Origin: Verrucomicrobiota bacterium
Lineage (GTDB): Bacteria; Verrucomicrobiota; Verrucomicrobiia; Opitutales; UBA953
NCBI GenBank assembly: GCA_030834165.1
Contig: JAURFU010000017.1
Coordinates: 1 to 37,496 of the forward strand
Reading direction: 5' to 3'
Length of the DNA stretch: 37,496 nt
Under the pieces are notes generated by a model. That model was not told the origin of the DNA, searched no databases, and saw only the letters and a program-made list of their open reading frames with translations. Within the stretch, counting starts at the first letter, position 1. Every line of letters begins with the position of its first letter. The position numbers were made by a program, and so were the translations under genes. Shown one piece after another: positions 25,519 to 34,571 of the stretch.

Positions 25519-26709
25519 ATGCGTCTCCTCGTCCTGCTCGCCGCCTGCCTCGCCGCCGTCACCGCTCCGCTCTTCGGCCAGAAGGTCGTGATCAAAGATG
25601 ACATCGCCGCGCTCGCCGCCAAAGGCGTCGTCGCCGTCGCCATCGTCTCCGACGACGCCACGCTCGGGAGCCTCGTGCAGTTCGCGCTCTCGGCGCACGG
25701 TGCGATCCAGGTCTCGCCGACATCCTCCGTCAGGCTCCGCATCGGCCGCACCGCGAACACCGCGGTCGTCGCCTGCGACAGCCCCGCCTACGCTTTCACG
25801 GCCAACGTCGAGGCCCGCGACGAGGATCAGCTGGCGCTGAAGGTCGCCGACGCCGCGGTGGTCGGGCTCGGCCGCCGCTGGCAGCTCAAGCCGCTCTACG
25901 CCGACACCAAGGTCACGTTCGTCTCGCGTTACACCGGCCACGCCGAGATCTACGTCACCAACCTCGCCCGTTCCAAGACGCTCCGTCTGACGAATTACCG
26001 CAACACCTCCTACGGTCCGCGCTGGTCGGCCGACGGCAGGCGCGTCTACTTCATCTCGTCCTTCCGTTCCAACTTCCCCGAGATCTTCTCGACCAACGGC
26101 GTCGGCGAGGCCGCCAAGGTCATCGTGAACGTGCGCGGCGCCCTCGGCGCGGCCAGCAGCGGGCCGGACGGACGCATCGCCTTCGCCTCCTCCAACAAGG
26201 AGACGATGGACATCTTCGTCGCGGGTCCGCAGGGACAGACGCCGACCCGCGTCATCAAGGCGCCGAACAAGCAGTGGGTGAACACCGATCCCGCCTGGTC
26301 GCCTGACGGCTCGCGTTTCGCGCTCACCGGCGGGCCCACCGGCCGCCCCGGCATCTACGTCGCGAACACCACCGGCGGCTCGCTCCAGCCCGTCGCGACC
26401 GGGTTCAGTTACAGCACCGAGCCGCGCTGGAACCCCGTCGTCCCCGACCAGCTCGTCTTCACCTACCAGTCCGGCGGCCTGCGGCTCGGTCTCATCGACC
26501 TCGGTGCCGGCAGCGTCCGTCCGATCGAGACCGCCAGCCCGGCCCCGCTCGCGCACGCCTCGTGGTGCGCCGACGGCCGCCACCTCGTGGCCGCCCAAGG
26601 CGAATGGCTGGCCGTCGTCGACAGCGTCACCGGCAAGGTCACGCGCCTCACGCCGGCGAACCTCGGCCGTTGTTCGGAGCCGGACTGCTGGACGCCGCGC
26701 GCGCGCTGA
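25519..26709 (+). CDS. TolB-like periplasmic beta-propeller protein
   Basis: The 396-residue protein has a signal peptide (MRLLVLLAACLAAVTAPLFGQ, cleaved near residue 20). An N-terminal TolB-like alpha/beta domain follows (about 22-125). Then come PD40/WD40-like propeller blades from about 130 on: KVTFVSRYTGHAEIYVTN, GPRWSADGRRVYFIS, DPAWSPDGSRFALTG and EPRWNPVVPDQLVFT. TolB works with Pal and TolA at the outer membrane, but no tol or pal gene is adjacent, so this could be a stand-alone relative. It diverges from mrp across 63 nt and converges with the 26716 gene, 6 nt away. Confidence 0.88.
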   Translation: MRLLVLLAACLAAVTAPLFGQKVVIKDDIAALAAKGVVAVAIVSDDATLGSLVQFALSAHGAIQVSPTSSVRLRIGRTANTAVVACDSPAYAFTANVEARDEDQLALKVADAAVVGLGRRWQLKPLYADTKVTFVSRYTGHAEIYVTNLARSKTLRLTNYRNTSYGPRWSADGRRVYFISSFRSNFPEIFSTNGVGEAAKVIVNVRGALGAASSGPDGRIAFASSNKETMDIFVAGPQGQTPTRVIKAPNKQWVNTDPAWSPDGSRFALTGGPTGRPGIYVANTTGGSLQPVATGFSYSTEPRWNPVVPDQLVFTYQSGGLRLGLIDLGAGSVRPIETASPAPLAHASWCADGRHLVAAQGEWLAVVDSVTGKVTRLTPANLGRCSEPDCWTPRAR

Positions 26710-26715
26710 GCCGGC

Positions 26716-27318
26716 TTACTTCCCCGCCGGCCGCGGCGAGAACCCTCGCTCCTGGCGTTCGCGCTCGAGCAGGTAGGCGCGGTCGCGCAGCACGCTGCGC
26801 AGGACGGCGTAGTTCGCCTTGGCGTCGCCGTCCTGCTTCTGCAGCAGCGCCGCGGAACGTTCGAGCCGCAGGCTCAGCGGATTGACGGTCGAACCCAGCC
26901 AGGCGCCGAGGGCGAGCGCGGCGACGAAGGCGAAGGCCTGGGCGGCCCGGTGGGCGATCCATTCCCGCCGGAGCTGCCGCTCGCGGCGGACGATCGCCGC
27001 CTCGGCCTGGGCCTGCGTGAAACGGTCGAGGGTGACCGCGTCGGCCAGTCCGTAGAAGAGGAGCCTCCGGCGCGTGGCGTCGTCGATGCGGTTCGCCGCG
27101 CTCTGCTGTTCGGCCGCGCTGGGCGGAGCCTTGGTCTTCCGGACCTTGAGTCCCGAGCCCGCCGGAAAGAAATCGCCCACCGTCCGCCAGCCGTCCTCGC
27201 CGACCAGGCGGCAGGGGTCTCCGGGCTTCAGCTCGCCCGAGGCGAGCAGGCCGGCGACCTCGTCTTCGTCAAGGGGGGCGGAGGCCTCCGCGCCTTTTCT
27301 GAGGTGGAAAGTTCGCAT
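26716..27318 (-). CDS. GYF-like domain protein with one membrane span
   Basis: Started at MRTFHLRKGAEASAPL, the protein has 200 residues. The first 52 look like a GYF_2 (DUF4339) domain, with PLDEDEVAGLLASGELKPGD and ending WRTVGDFFP. After a charged linker comes a helical segment, then one clear membrane span (about 145-161, AFAFVAALALGAWLG) and a C-terminal coiled region rich in Arg and Gln. GYF_2 domains commonly occur at the N-terminus of bacterial membrane proteins and probably bind partners. The role is unknown. The frame is open 25 codons upstream, without family support. It diverges from rpoN. Confidence 0.75.
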   Translation of the reverse strand: MRTFHLRKGAEASAPLDEDEVAGLLASGELKPGDPCRLVGEDGWRTVGDFFPAGSGLKVRKTKAPPSAAEQQSAANRIDDATRRRLLFYGLADAVTLDRFTQAQAEAAIVRRERQLRREWIAHRAAQAFAFVAALALGAWLGSTVNPLSLRLERSAALLQKQDGDAKANYAVLRSVLRDRAYLLERERQERGFSPRPAGK

Positions 27319-27428
27319 CTTGCCGGCGTGGGTCCGGGAGGAGATGTTGGCCGTCCCGGCGGGGGTGCGCAAGCCCTGCGATACCCTTTGCAAATCGGCT
27401 CAGACCTCTTTTTCATCCGTCCTGCTCG

Positions 27429-28877
27429 ATGGGCAACCAAGGCATCAATCAATCGCAGAAGCAGGTCCAGGGCCTCGTCCTCACGCCGCAGCTTCGCCAG
27501 TCGCTCCGCATCCTCCAGGTGCCTGCGGCCGAGCTCCTGCGGGAGATTTCCTCCGAGCTGGCGGCCAACCCGCTGCTCGAGGAGGTCGAACCGGTCTCCG
27601 GCGAGACCTTCGACGCGCCGCTGCCGGCCGACGAGCCCGAGGAGGACGGACCCCGCGAGCTCGAGCTGGGGGACGATGATTTCGACGCGCTCAAGCGCAT
27701 GAAGGAGGACTGGGACGAGAGCTACTACGAGGAGATCCGTTCCCAGGGCTACACGCAGGAAGACGAAGAGCGTCGTCGCCACATGCTGGAGTCGGCCACC
27801 GGCGAAGCCTCGCTGTCCGAGCACCTCGCCGACCAGGCCCGGACGGCCAGCGACGACCCCGCCGTGCAGGAGGCCCTGAAGCTCCTCATCGGCTCGCTCG
27901 ACGAACGCGGGTTCGTCGAAGAAGACCTCTCGACCCTCGCGCTGCGCTCCGGCCAGCCTTACGAAGCGGTCATGACGGCCCATACGCTGATGATGGCCTT
28001 CGATCCGCCCGGCATCGGCGCCCGCGACCTCCGCGAATGTTTCCTCGCCCAGCTGCGCCAGCGCGGCCGGGGTCTCTCCACCGCCGCCCGGCTGGTCGGC
28101 GACTGCTGGGAGCCCATGATAGGCCGCCGTCTCGAGGAGTGCGCGCGCATCCTCGACGTCGAGCTCGACGACATCCGCGAGGCCCTGGCCGAGCTCGCCA
28201 GGCTCGAGACCGTGCCCGCCCGCCGCTTCGCGCGCGACGACAACCGCGTCGTCACGCCGGACGCCACCGTCGAGATGGGCCCGGACGGCAGGTGGAAGGT
28301 CGCCATGGACGACCGCCACGTCCCGAAGCTCCGCCTCGCCCCGGCCTACAAGGACATGCTCGCGGGCCAGGCCCTCGGCGACAAGGAGCGCGCCTACATC
28401 CTCGAGCGCATGCGTCAGGGTAAGTTCCTGATCGGCGCCATCGAAGAACGCCAGCGCACCATCGAGAAGCTCGCGCACATCATCCTCGAGCGGCAGGCCG
28501 ATTTCTTCGAGCACGGCCCCTCGCGCCTGCGTCCGCTCACCATGACCGACGTCGCCAAGGAGATGGGCGTGCACGAGACCACCGTCGGCCGCGCCGCGGC
28601 CAACAAGTGGATGCTCACGCCGCACGGCCTCCGCGAGTTCCGCTGGTTCTTCACCTCCGGCGTCGCGACCGCCGACGGCGGCACCGTCGCCCAGGAAGGC
28701 GTGCAGGAGATGATCGCCGACATCCTCGCCCGCGAGAACCCCGCCGAGCCCCTGGCCGACGAGGCCATCACGACCGAACTCCGCAAGCGCGGCGTCCAGA
28801 TCGCGCGTCGCACCGTCGCGAAATACCGCGAGGCGCTGGGCCAGCCTTCGGCGCACATGCGCCGCAAGCGTCTCTGA
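27429..28877 (+). CDS. rpoN: RNA polymerase sigma-54 factor
   Basis: The 482-residue protein directs RNA polymerase to -24/-12 promoters and needs AAA+ activators. Region I is Gln/Leu-rich (QSQKQVQGLVLTPQLRQSLRILQV, about 8-31) and contacts activators. An acidic region II follows (about 50-105), then the core-binding domain (about 110-310), the helix-turn-helix (VAKEMGVHETTVGRA) and, near the C-terminus, the RpoN box ARRTVAKYRE, which reads the -24 element. The orphan NtrB-like kinase at 6705 could be part of a sigma-54 circuit, but no activator is in the window. It converges with the amidase gene at 0 nt: the two stop codons form TGATCA. Confidence 0.97.
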   Translation: MGNQGINQSQKQVQGLVLTPQLRQSLRILQVPAAELLREISSELAANPLLEEVEPVSGETFDAPLPADEPEEDGPRELELGDDDFDALKRMKEDWDESYYEEIRSQGYTQEDEERRRHMLESATGEASLSEHLADQARTASDDPAVQEALKLLIGSLDERGFVEEDLSTLALRSGQPYEAVMTAHTLMMAFDPPGIGARDLRECFLAQLRQRGRGLSTAARLVGDCWEPMIGRRLEECARILDVELDDIREALAELARLETVPARRFARDDNRVVTPDATVEMGPDGRWKVAMDDRHVPKLRLAPAYKDMLAGQALGDKERAYILERMRQGKFLIGAIEERQRTIEKLAHIILERQADFFEHGPSRLRPLTMTDVAKEMGVHETTVGRAAANKWMLTPHGLREFRWFFTSGVATADGGTVAQEGVQEMIADILARENPAEPLADEAITTELRKRGVQIARRTVAKYREALGQPSAHMRRKRL

Positions 28878-30155
28878 TCAGGCGAGCCGGCCGAGGACGG
28901 AGTCCCAGCCGAAGTTCGCCATGTCGGGGAAGATGAACTGCACCCCGGCGGTCAGTCCGTCCGGCAGGCGCGCCGGGGCGGCCACGACGGGCAGGCCCGC
29001 GAGCGAGGCCGGCGCGTTGAGCGCGAGCAGGCGCCGGCGGTGGGCGGCGTCCGAGGCGGCCTTGCCGACCGCGCTCCCGAAGGTCGCGGGCAGGGCGATG
29101 AAGTGGTGGCGGCGGAAGATCGTGCGGAAGGCGTCGGCCACGCGGGCGCGCGCGGCCTCGGCCGTGCGGAGTTCTTCGTAGGTGCGGCGGCGGCCGGCGT
29201 CGAGCCGCCCCCAGACCACCGGGTCGTATTCCTCGCGGCGGCGTTCGAGCCAGGCGGCGTGGACGCGCGCGGCGGCGTGGCCGCCGAGCACCGGATACGC
29301 TTCGGCCGCGTCGGCGCAGGCGATGCGCAGCAGCATCGCGGCGGCGACGTCCTCCTGCGCGCCGGCCTTCGTCGCGACGTCGCGCATGGCCGCGAGGTCG
29401 GGAGCGGGGATGCCGAGGCCGAGGTCGCCGGCCCAGAGGCCGGCGCCGGCGGGCGGCGCTTCGCCGAGGACCGCGGCGGAGACCTGCCGGAGGTCGGCGG
29501 CGGAGCGCGCGATCCAGCCTTGGGCGTCGTAGCCGGGCGAGAGGGGGAAGATGTCGCCGACGGGCGCGACGTCGGGCGAGAGGCGCAGGCCCCACACGCC
29601 GCAGTAGCCGCAAGGCACGCGGATCGAGCCGGCCGTGTCGGTCGCGAGCGCGAAGGGCGTCAGCCCGCGCGCGACGGCGAAGGCGGAGCCGGAGCTCGAG
29701 CCGCCGGCGAGCAGGCCGGGCTGCGTCGGGTGCGGGCAGTCGCCGAAGTGCGGGTTCTCGCCGCTCAGCCCGAACGCGAATTCATTGAGCTGCGTGCGGC
29801 CGCACTCGATCGCGCCGGCGTCGCTTTCGAACGCGGCGGGCAGCGAGGACGTGGCGCGCGGGGCGCCGATCTCCTGGGGCAGGAACGTCGAGCCCGCGAA
29901 CGTCGGTTCGTCCTGACGGAAATACAGGTCCTTGGTCAGGAAGGGCACGCCGCCCAAGGCCTCTTCGCGCAGAGGCCAGGCTTCCTCGAAGCGGCGCGTC
30001 AGCGTGCGCGCGTCGGGCAGGCCGCACAGGGCCGCCCGTTGTTCCGCCGGGCCGACCTCGGCCAGCTTGAGCAGGAACGCCTCGGCCGCCATGCGCGGAC
30101 CGCGCGTGAGCGTGAACTCGCGCCAGTCTTCGACGGACTGCGGCAGCAGGGTCAC
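28878..30155 (-). CDS. Amidase signature family enzyme
   Basis: The 425-residue protein uses a GTG start at 30155, overlapping the upstream nuclease stop by 4 nt (GTGA), so it is translationally coupled. The Ser-cisSer-Lys triad is visible: Lys in PFLTKDLYF (about 79), and the cis-Ser and nucleophile Ser in the GGSSSGSAFAVARGL and ATDTAGSIRVP blocks (about 150-180). The C-terminus ends with LPVVAAPARLPDGLTAGVQ, also typical. There is no glycine-rich GatA extension and no gatB or gatC nearby, so a free-standing amidase is more likely than GatA. Its substrate is unknown. The open frame is much longer upstream, but that part is antisense-like relative to the nuclease frame and rejected. Confidence 0.9.
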   Translation of the reverse strand: MTLLPQSVEDWREFTLTRGPRMAAEAFLLKLAEVGPAEQRAALCGLPDARTLTRRFEEAWPLREEALGGVPFLTKDLYFRQDEPTFAGSTFLPQEIGAPRATSSLPAAFESDAGAIECGRTQLNEFAFGLSGENPHFGDCPHPTQPGLLAGGSSSGSAFAVARGLTPFALATDTAGSIRVPCGYCGVWGLRLSPDVAPVGDIFPLSPGYDAQGWIARSAADLRQVSAAVLGEAPPAGAGLWAGDLGLGIPAPDLAAMRDVATKAGAQEDVAAAMLLRIACADAAEAYPVLGGHAAARVHAAWLERRREEYDPVVWGRLDAGRRRTYEELRTAEAARARVADAFRTIFRRHHFIALPATFGSAVGKAASDAAHRRRLLALNAPASLAGLPVVAAPARLPDGLTAGVQFIFPDMANFGWDSVLGRLA

Positions 30156-31510
30156 AGCTCGAGCGGGACGCCCGGTTCGGGGTCGTGGACGCGCGCGCCG
30201 GGCAGCGCGGCGGCGAGGGTCTCCTTCATCCACGCGCGGGCGGGCGGGTCGCCGTGGGTGAGGATGATGTCCTTGGGGGCGAGGTCCTTGGCGAAGTCGA
30301 CGAGCTCCTCGCGGTCGGCGTGGCCGCTCAGGTGGAAGCGTTCGACCTTGGCGCGCAGGACCGACGTGTGGTCGAGGGACTTGAACTTGAACTCGCCGCC
30401 GGGGCTCATGCCGATGAGTTCGCCGCCCGGGGTCTCCGGATCGCAGTAGCCGACGAAGAACACCGCGTTCTCCTCGTGGTCGAGGATGTTGGCGGCGACG
30501 CGCCAGGCCGGCGTCTTCTCGACGAGCATGCCGCTCGAGAGCAGGTAGATGCCGCGTTCGGGCATGTTCTTGCCGGGCTGCACGTACTTGCGCGAGAGGG
30601 GCAGGATGCCGAGGTCGCGCAGGACCTGGCGGCTGAACTTCACCTGCTTGGTCTTCTTGCTCGCCGCGTCGAGGTAGTCGCAGAGGTCGAGGCCGAGGCC
30701 GGAGCAGAAGATCGGCACGTCGGCGAGGTCGCCCGAATCGGCGGCGTCCTGGAGCAGCAGCAGGATCTCCTGCATGCGTCCGAAGGCGAAGGCCGGGAGG
30801 AGGACGGAGCCCCCTTCGTCGCAGACTTCGTTGATCGCCTTGATGAGGCGCTGCTCTTCCTTGCCACGGTCGAAGGACGGCACGGTGGTCGTCGCCCCGC
30901 GGGTGCATTCCATCACGAGGGTGTCGACCGGCGTGCGGGGGAAGTTGGCGCCGGCGACGGTGCGTTGGGCCTGGAAATGGACGTCTCCGGTGAAGAAATG
31001 CTTCTTCCTGCGGTGCTCGACGAGGCAGCCGACCGCGCCGGCCACGTGCCCGGCGAGGTGGAAGGTGAGGGCGACTTCTTCGCCGCCGCGGCCGATGACG
31101 CGCGGGTTGGCGAGGGGCACCGCCGCGAGGGCGTGCTCGACGCGTTCGACGTCGGTCTCGACGTAGAGCGGGTAGTCGGCGTTGCCGGTCTCCTCGCGCT
31201 GGCGTTTCATCACCTGGATCGAGTTGCTGAGCAGGCGGCGGACGAAGAGGGTCGTCGCGGCGGAGGCGTAGACGCGGGCCGACGGGTGCTGCTTGAGCAG
31301 CAGCGGGAGCGAGCCGAGGTGGTCGAGGTGGCAGTGCGTGAGGATCACGCCGTCGACGGACCCCTGGATCTTGTCGATCTGCGGGAGCGCCTTGCGTCCG
31401 TCGAGCTTGGGGTGGAGGCCGCAGTCGAACACCAGGCGCAGGCCGCCGAATTCGGCGAGCATGCAGTTGGCGCCGATTTCACGGCCGGAGTTGAGGTCGG
31501 TAAGTCGCAT
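30152..31510 (-). CDS. Beta-CASP metallo-beta-lactamase ribonuclease-like protein
   Basis: The 452-residue protein resembles bacterial relatives of CPSF73 and Ysh1. All hallmark motifs are present in order: THCHLDHLG (HxHxDH, about 58-66), LAGHVAGAVG (motif 3 His), FTGDVHF (motif 4 Asp), then beta-CASP motif A (MECTRG, Glu), motif B (HLSGHAD) and motif C (ILTHGDPP, His). FAFGRMQEILLLLQ between them is the family's central helix. It is expected to be a zinc-dependent endo- or 5'-exoribonuclease acting in RNA processing or decay. There is no signal peptide and no KH domain. It overlaps apaG (1 nt, TGATG) and the amidase (4 nt), so the three are one operon. Confidence 0.93.
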   Translation of the reverse strand: MRLTDLNSGREIGANCMLAEFGGLRLVFDCGLHPKLDGRKALPQIDKIQGSVDGVILTHCHLDHLGSLPLLLKQHPSARVYASAATTLFVRRLLSNSIQVMKRQREETGNADYPLYVETDVERVEHALAAVPLANPRVIGRGGEEVALTFHLAGHVAGAVGCLVEHRRKKHFFTGDVHFQAQRTVAGANFPRTPVDTLVMECTRGATTTVPSFDRGKEEQRLIKAINEVCDEGGSVLLPAFAFGRMQEILLLLQDAADSGDLADVPIFCSGLGLDLCDYLDAASKKTKQVKFSRQVLRDLGILPLSRKYVQPGKNMPERGIYLLSSGMLVEKTPAWRVAANILDHEENAVFFVGYCDPETPGGELIGMSPGGEFKFKSLDHTSVLRAKVERFHLSGHADREELVDFAKDLAPKDIILTHGDPPARAWMKETLAAALPGARVHDPEPGVPLEL

Positions 31511-31899
31511 CAGGAAGGGTCGGGGGGAGGCGTCATCGCGAAGACCGGGATGCGCGTGAAGACATGCTCGCCGGTCGCGGTCGTACCGTGGAAGGAGCCT
31601 TCGGCCGTCCGCGGGCCGCCGGCGAGGTGGTAGCTGTTGTAGGAGAACTGCTCGCCCGGGGGCAGGGTGGGGGTCTCGCCGACGATGCCGTCGCCTTCGA
31701 AGATCTCGATCTGGCCGTCCGGCGAGCGGATGATCCATTTCCGGCCCAGCAGCTTGACCGTCTCCTGGGAGAGGTTGCTGATGGTGAGGAAGTAGACGAA
31801 GGCGTGCGGGGTTTCCGGGGGGAAGTTCGCATCCCGGTGGTGGGACACCTTGTCGACGGTGACCCTGAGGCCTGGGAGTTCCTTTCCGGTGGGTTGCAC
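31510..31899 (-). CDS. apaG: ApaG domain protein
   Basis: The 129-residue protein is a single ApaG beta-sandwich. RVTVDKVSHHRDANFPPETPHAFVYFLTISNLS is the family start (about 12-44). LGRKWIIRSPDGQIEIFEGDGIVGETPTLPPGEQFSYNSY is followed by GSFHGTT and the closing FAMTPP. The protein is linked in older work to cobalt and magnesium resistance in enterobacteria; its molecular function is not clear. The start is GTG. It heads the apaG-nuclease-amidase operon and diverges from the fusion gene at 32016. No Shine-Dalgarno motif is seen upstream. Confidence 0.95.
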   Translation of the reverse strand: MQPTGKELPGLRVTVDKVSHHRDANFPPETPHAFVYFLTISNLSQETVKLLGRKWIIRSPDGQIEIFEGDGIVGETPTLPPGEQFSYNSYHLAGGPRTAEGSFHGTTATGEHVFTRIPVFAMTPPPDPS

Positions 31900-32015
31900 T
31901 TATGCCAAGACAAGAGGCCTTGGCCTCCTTACGGAAGCCATAAATAGGGTAATCGTCGGCCGAAACGGCCTTCCCGTCTTGCCCCGAGGGGCCGACGACG
32001 TTTGATAAGGGGCGG

Positions 32016-34571
32016 ATGTCTACCACAGCCGAGCGCAAGCGCAACTTCGGGCGCGTTCCGGGCAAGTGGATCGTCCTCGCGGCCTACGTCCTGCTGGTCC
32101 TCGTCTCCCGCTGGGTGACCTCCGCCGATCGTCAGCCCCAGGCCGAGCTGGCTCACAAGGTTGAGTTCCATCAGGTCAGCGCTGCGCAGGTCCGCGACGC
32201 CCTGCCGGTCGTGGTCATCCCCCGTCTGCCGGACGGCGGTCACGAGTGGGACCAGGCCGCCGTCGATCTCGTCAAGACGAACTCCGAGAAGGGGGTGGGC
32301 GACGTCTACGCCGTCCGCTGGCCGACCGCCTACCATCGTTCCCGCCCGACGATGAGCACCGAGCGGGTCGCCGCCGACCTGCTGCGGTCGCTGGAGCCGC
32401 GGATAGGCCGGGGTCGCTTCCATCTCGTGGGCGAGGGCATGGGCGGCATGGTCGCCCTTTCGGTCGCGACCAAGCATCCGGACCGGGTCGCTTCGCTCAC
32501 GCTGATCTCCGCGCCGGGCGCCCAGGAATACACGCTCCTCGGCAATGCCATCGCCAACAAGTTCGTCTACTTCTTCCATCACATCCCCTTCGTCCTGGTG
32601 GATGTCGCCACGCCGCACTTCGGCCTGGCCGACTGGATCCCCTACAACCGCGGCTACTCCGGGGTGTTCTTCGATAGCCATCTGTCCGAGACCAAGGCCG
32701 CTTTGCGCGCATGGGACGGGCCGGCCTTGCTCGTCCATGGTCGTGATGATTGGATCACGCCGATCGACGCCGCCCGCTATTCGGCCAAGCTCATGCCGCA
32801 GGCCCGGCTCTTCGAGGTCGAGGGCGGCCATGGCGCCGAAGCCCCCAAGGACGTGCTGAGTTTCATCGCCTCCGCCGACGCCGGGCAAGCGGCCAGGCGT
32901 CCGGCTCCCGTGCCGGCGACCGAGCCCTATCCGGAACTCGTGGCCTCGGGCGGCGTCCGCTTCTGGATCCTGATGCTGATCCTCATCCTCTGCACCTTCG
33001 TCGCGGAGGATCCGACCTGCCTGGCCGCCGGCCTGCTCGCCGCCGAGGGCATCATCGGCTTCTGGTGGGCCGCGCTGGCCTGCACCGTCGGCATCTTCAT
33101 CGGGGACATGGTCCTCTATTCTTTGGGTCGTTGGCTGGGACGCGGGGCGCTCCGCCGCGCGCCGCTCAAGTGGATCGTGAAGGAACATGAGATCGACCGT
33201 ATGGCCGGCTGGTTCGGTTCCCCGCGCGGCCTGCTCGTGATCGTCAGCTCGCGCTTCATCCCCGCCAGCCGCGTGCCGACGTTCGTCACCGCCGGCATCC
33301 TGCGCCTCGGCCTGCCGCGTCTTTCCCTGCTGCTCTTCACCGCCGCGCTCGTCTGGACGCCGGTGCTCATGCTGCTCGGCGGCACGCTGGGGCCGCCCTT
33401 CATGGAGCAGTTCCCGCGCTACAAGCAGTATGCGGCTTGGATCGTGCTGGGGCTCTTCGCCTTCATCTGGTTCTTCACCCACTGGGTCGTCCCGGCGATG
33501 ACCTGGCGCGGACGGCGCGAGATCGTCATGAAGGTCCGCGGCCTGATGCAGCCTTCGCTCTGGCCGGGCTGGATCCTCTACCTGCCGGTCCGCCTCGGCA
33601 TCGTGCTCCTGAGCCTCCGTCATCTCCGCCTCACGGCGTTCGCCTCCGCCAACCCGGCCCTCGGACGCGTCGGCGGCTTCATCGGCGACGCGAAGTCGCT
33701 CCTGCTCCGTCCGTTCCAGCGTGATTCGCGCTGCTGCCCGACCCTCGCGCTCTCGCTCGAAGACACGCAGGAAGAGCGGGTCAAGGAAGCCGCCGCCTTC
33801 GCGGCCTGCCACGGTTTCCCCGTCGTCTTCAAGCCCGAGGTCGCCGAGGACGGCGCGGGCCTGCGTTTCGTCCATACCCAGGAGCAGCTCGAACGCCTCG
33901 TGCGCGGCGCGCAGGAAGATTTCCTTCTCCAGAAGTTCATCCCGGGCTTCGAGTTCGAGGTCGTCTGGCGCCGCAACCCCGGCAAGGACGACGGCCGCGT
34001 CATGGCCTTGGTGCACAAGCACGACGTCACCGTGCGCGGCGACGGCGAGCAGACGCTCGAGGAGCTGATCTGGCTCGACGAAGTCGCGGTCTCCCGCGCC
34101 AGCCTCTTCCTCCGCTGCCACGCGCGCGACCTCAACCGCGTCATCCCCGCCGGCCAGAAGGTCACGCTCAACCTCACCGGCAGCTACGGCCACGGCGCCC
34201 GCTGCCGTCACCGCGCCGACCTGATCACCGTCGAGCTCGACGCGGCGGTGACCCAGTTCGCGAGGCGTTTCCCGGGCCTGCACTTCGCCCGTTTCGACCT
34301 CCGCGCGAACTCCATGGAGGACCTCAGGGCCGGACGCTTCATCGTCACCGAAATCGGCGGCTGCTGCCACGTCTCCAGTCTCCTCCGCGACGAGTCGCTC
34401 CGTTTCTCCCGTTCCTACGTCGCGGTCTGGGGCCAGCTCAAGGCCTGCCTCGACGCCGGCGCGTCCAACCTGCGTCAGAAAGTCCGCCCCGTGCCGGTCG
34501 AGGAGCTCATGGCCCGCTGGAGCCATGCCCGCGGCCGTCACGACGAATTCGCGGTCAGCGAGGAGCTCTGA
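32016..34571 (+). CDS. Three-part fusion: alpha/beta-hydrolase-like, DedA/VTT membrane and ATP-grasp-like domains
   Basis: The 851-residue protein has one N-terminal span (19-33), then a hydrolase-like domain (about 60-288), a DedA/VTT domain with several spans (about 315-495) and an ATP-grasp-like domain (about 585-815). In the hydrolase domain the nucleophile elbow reads GEGMGG (139-144): Gly141 stands where Ser should be, while the acid (Asp244 or 245) and His272 are kept. The DedA domain has the family loop SRFIPASRVPTFVTAG (412-427). The ATP-grasp part has FPVVFKP (Lys606), QKFIPGFEFEV (640-650) and ARFDLRA/VTEIGG (Asp761, Glu779), with Gly in place of the usual metal-site Asn. The role is unknown; the layout suggests lipid or envelope substrate handling. 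Open and intact throughout. Confidence 0.88.
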   Translation: MSTTAERKRNFGRVPGKWIVLAAYVLLVLVSRWVTSADRQPQAELAHKVEFHQVSAAQVRDALPVVVIPRLPDGGHEWDQAAVDLVKTNSEKGVGDVYAVRWPTAYHRSRPTMSTERVAADLLRSLEPRIGRGRFHLVGEGMGGMVALSVATKHPDRVASLTLISAPGAQEYTLLGNAIANKFVYFFHHIPFVLVDVATPHFGLADWIPYNRGYSGVFFDSHLSETKAALRAWDGPALLVHGRDDWITPIDAARYSAKLMPQARLFEVEGGHGAEAPKDVLSFIASADAGQAARRPAPVPATEPYPELVASGGVRFWILMLILILCTFVAEDPTCLAAGLLAAEGIIGFWWAALACTVGIFIGDMVLYSLGRWLGRGALRRAPLKWIVKEHEIDRMAGWFGSPRGLLVIVSSRFIPASRVPTFVTAGILRLGLPRLSLLLFTAALVWTPVLMLLGGTLGPPFMEQFPRYKQYAAWIVLGLFAFIWFFTHWVVPAMTWRGRREIVMKVRGLMQPSLWPGWILYLPVRLGIVLLSLRHLRLTAFASANPALGRVGGFIGDAKSLLLRPFQRDSRCCPTLALSLEDTQEERVKEAAAFAACHGFPVVFKPEVAEDGAGLRFVHTQEQLERLVRGAQEDFLLQKFIPGFEFEVVWRRNPGKDDGRVMALVHKHDVTVRGDGEQTLEELIWLDEVAVSRASLFLRCHARDLNRVIPAGQKVTLNLTGSYGHGARCRHRADLITVELDAAVTQFARRFPGLHFARFDLRANSMEDLRAGRFIVTEIGGCCHVSSLLRDESLRFSRSYVAVWGQLKACLDAGASNLRQKVRPVPVEELMARWSHARGRHDEFAVSEEL

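Noticed and set aside
30156-30908. Long N-terminal extension of the amidase frame
   Set aside because: It overlaps the beta-CASP nuclease gene in another frame, is Arg/Pro/Gly-rich and has no amidase features; the GTG at 30155 overlaps the nuclease stop neatly.
31929-34541. 870-codon open frame on the minus strand opposite the fusion gene
   Set aside because: Composition is Gly/Asp/Glu/Arg-rich without any domain pattern, while the plus frame has membrane spans and family motifs. Codon-bias shadow.
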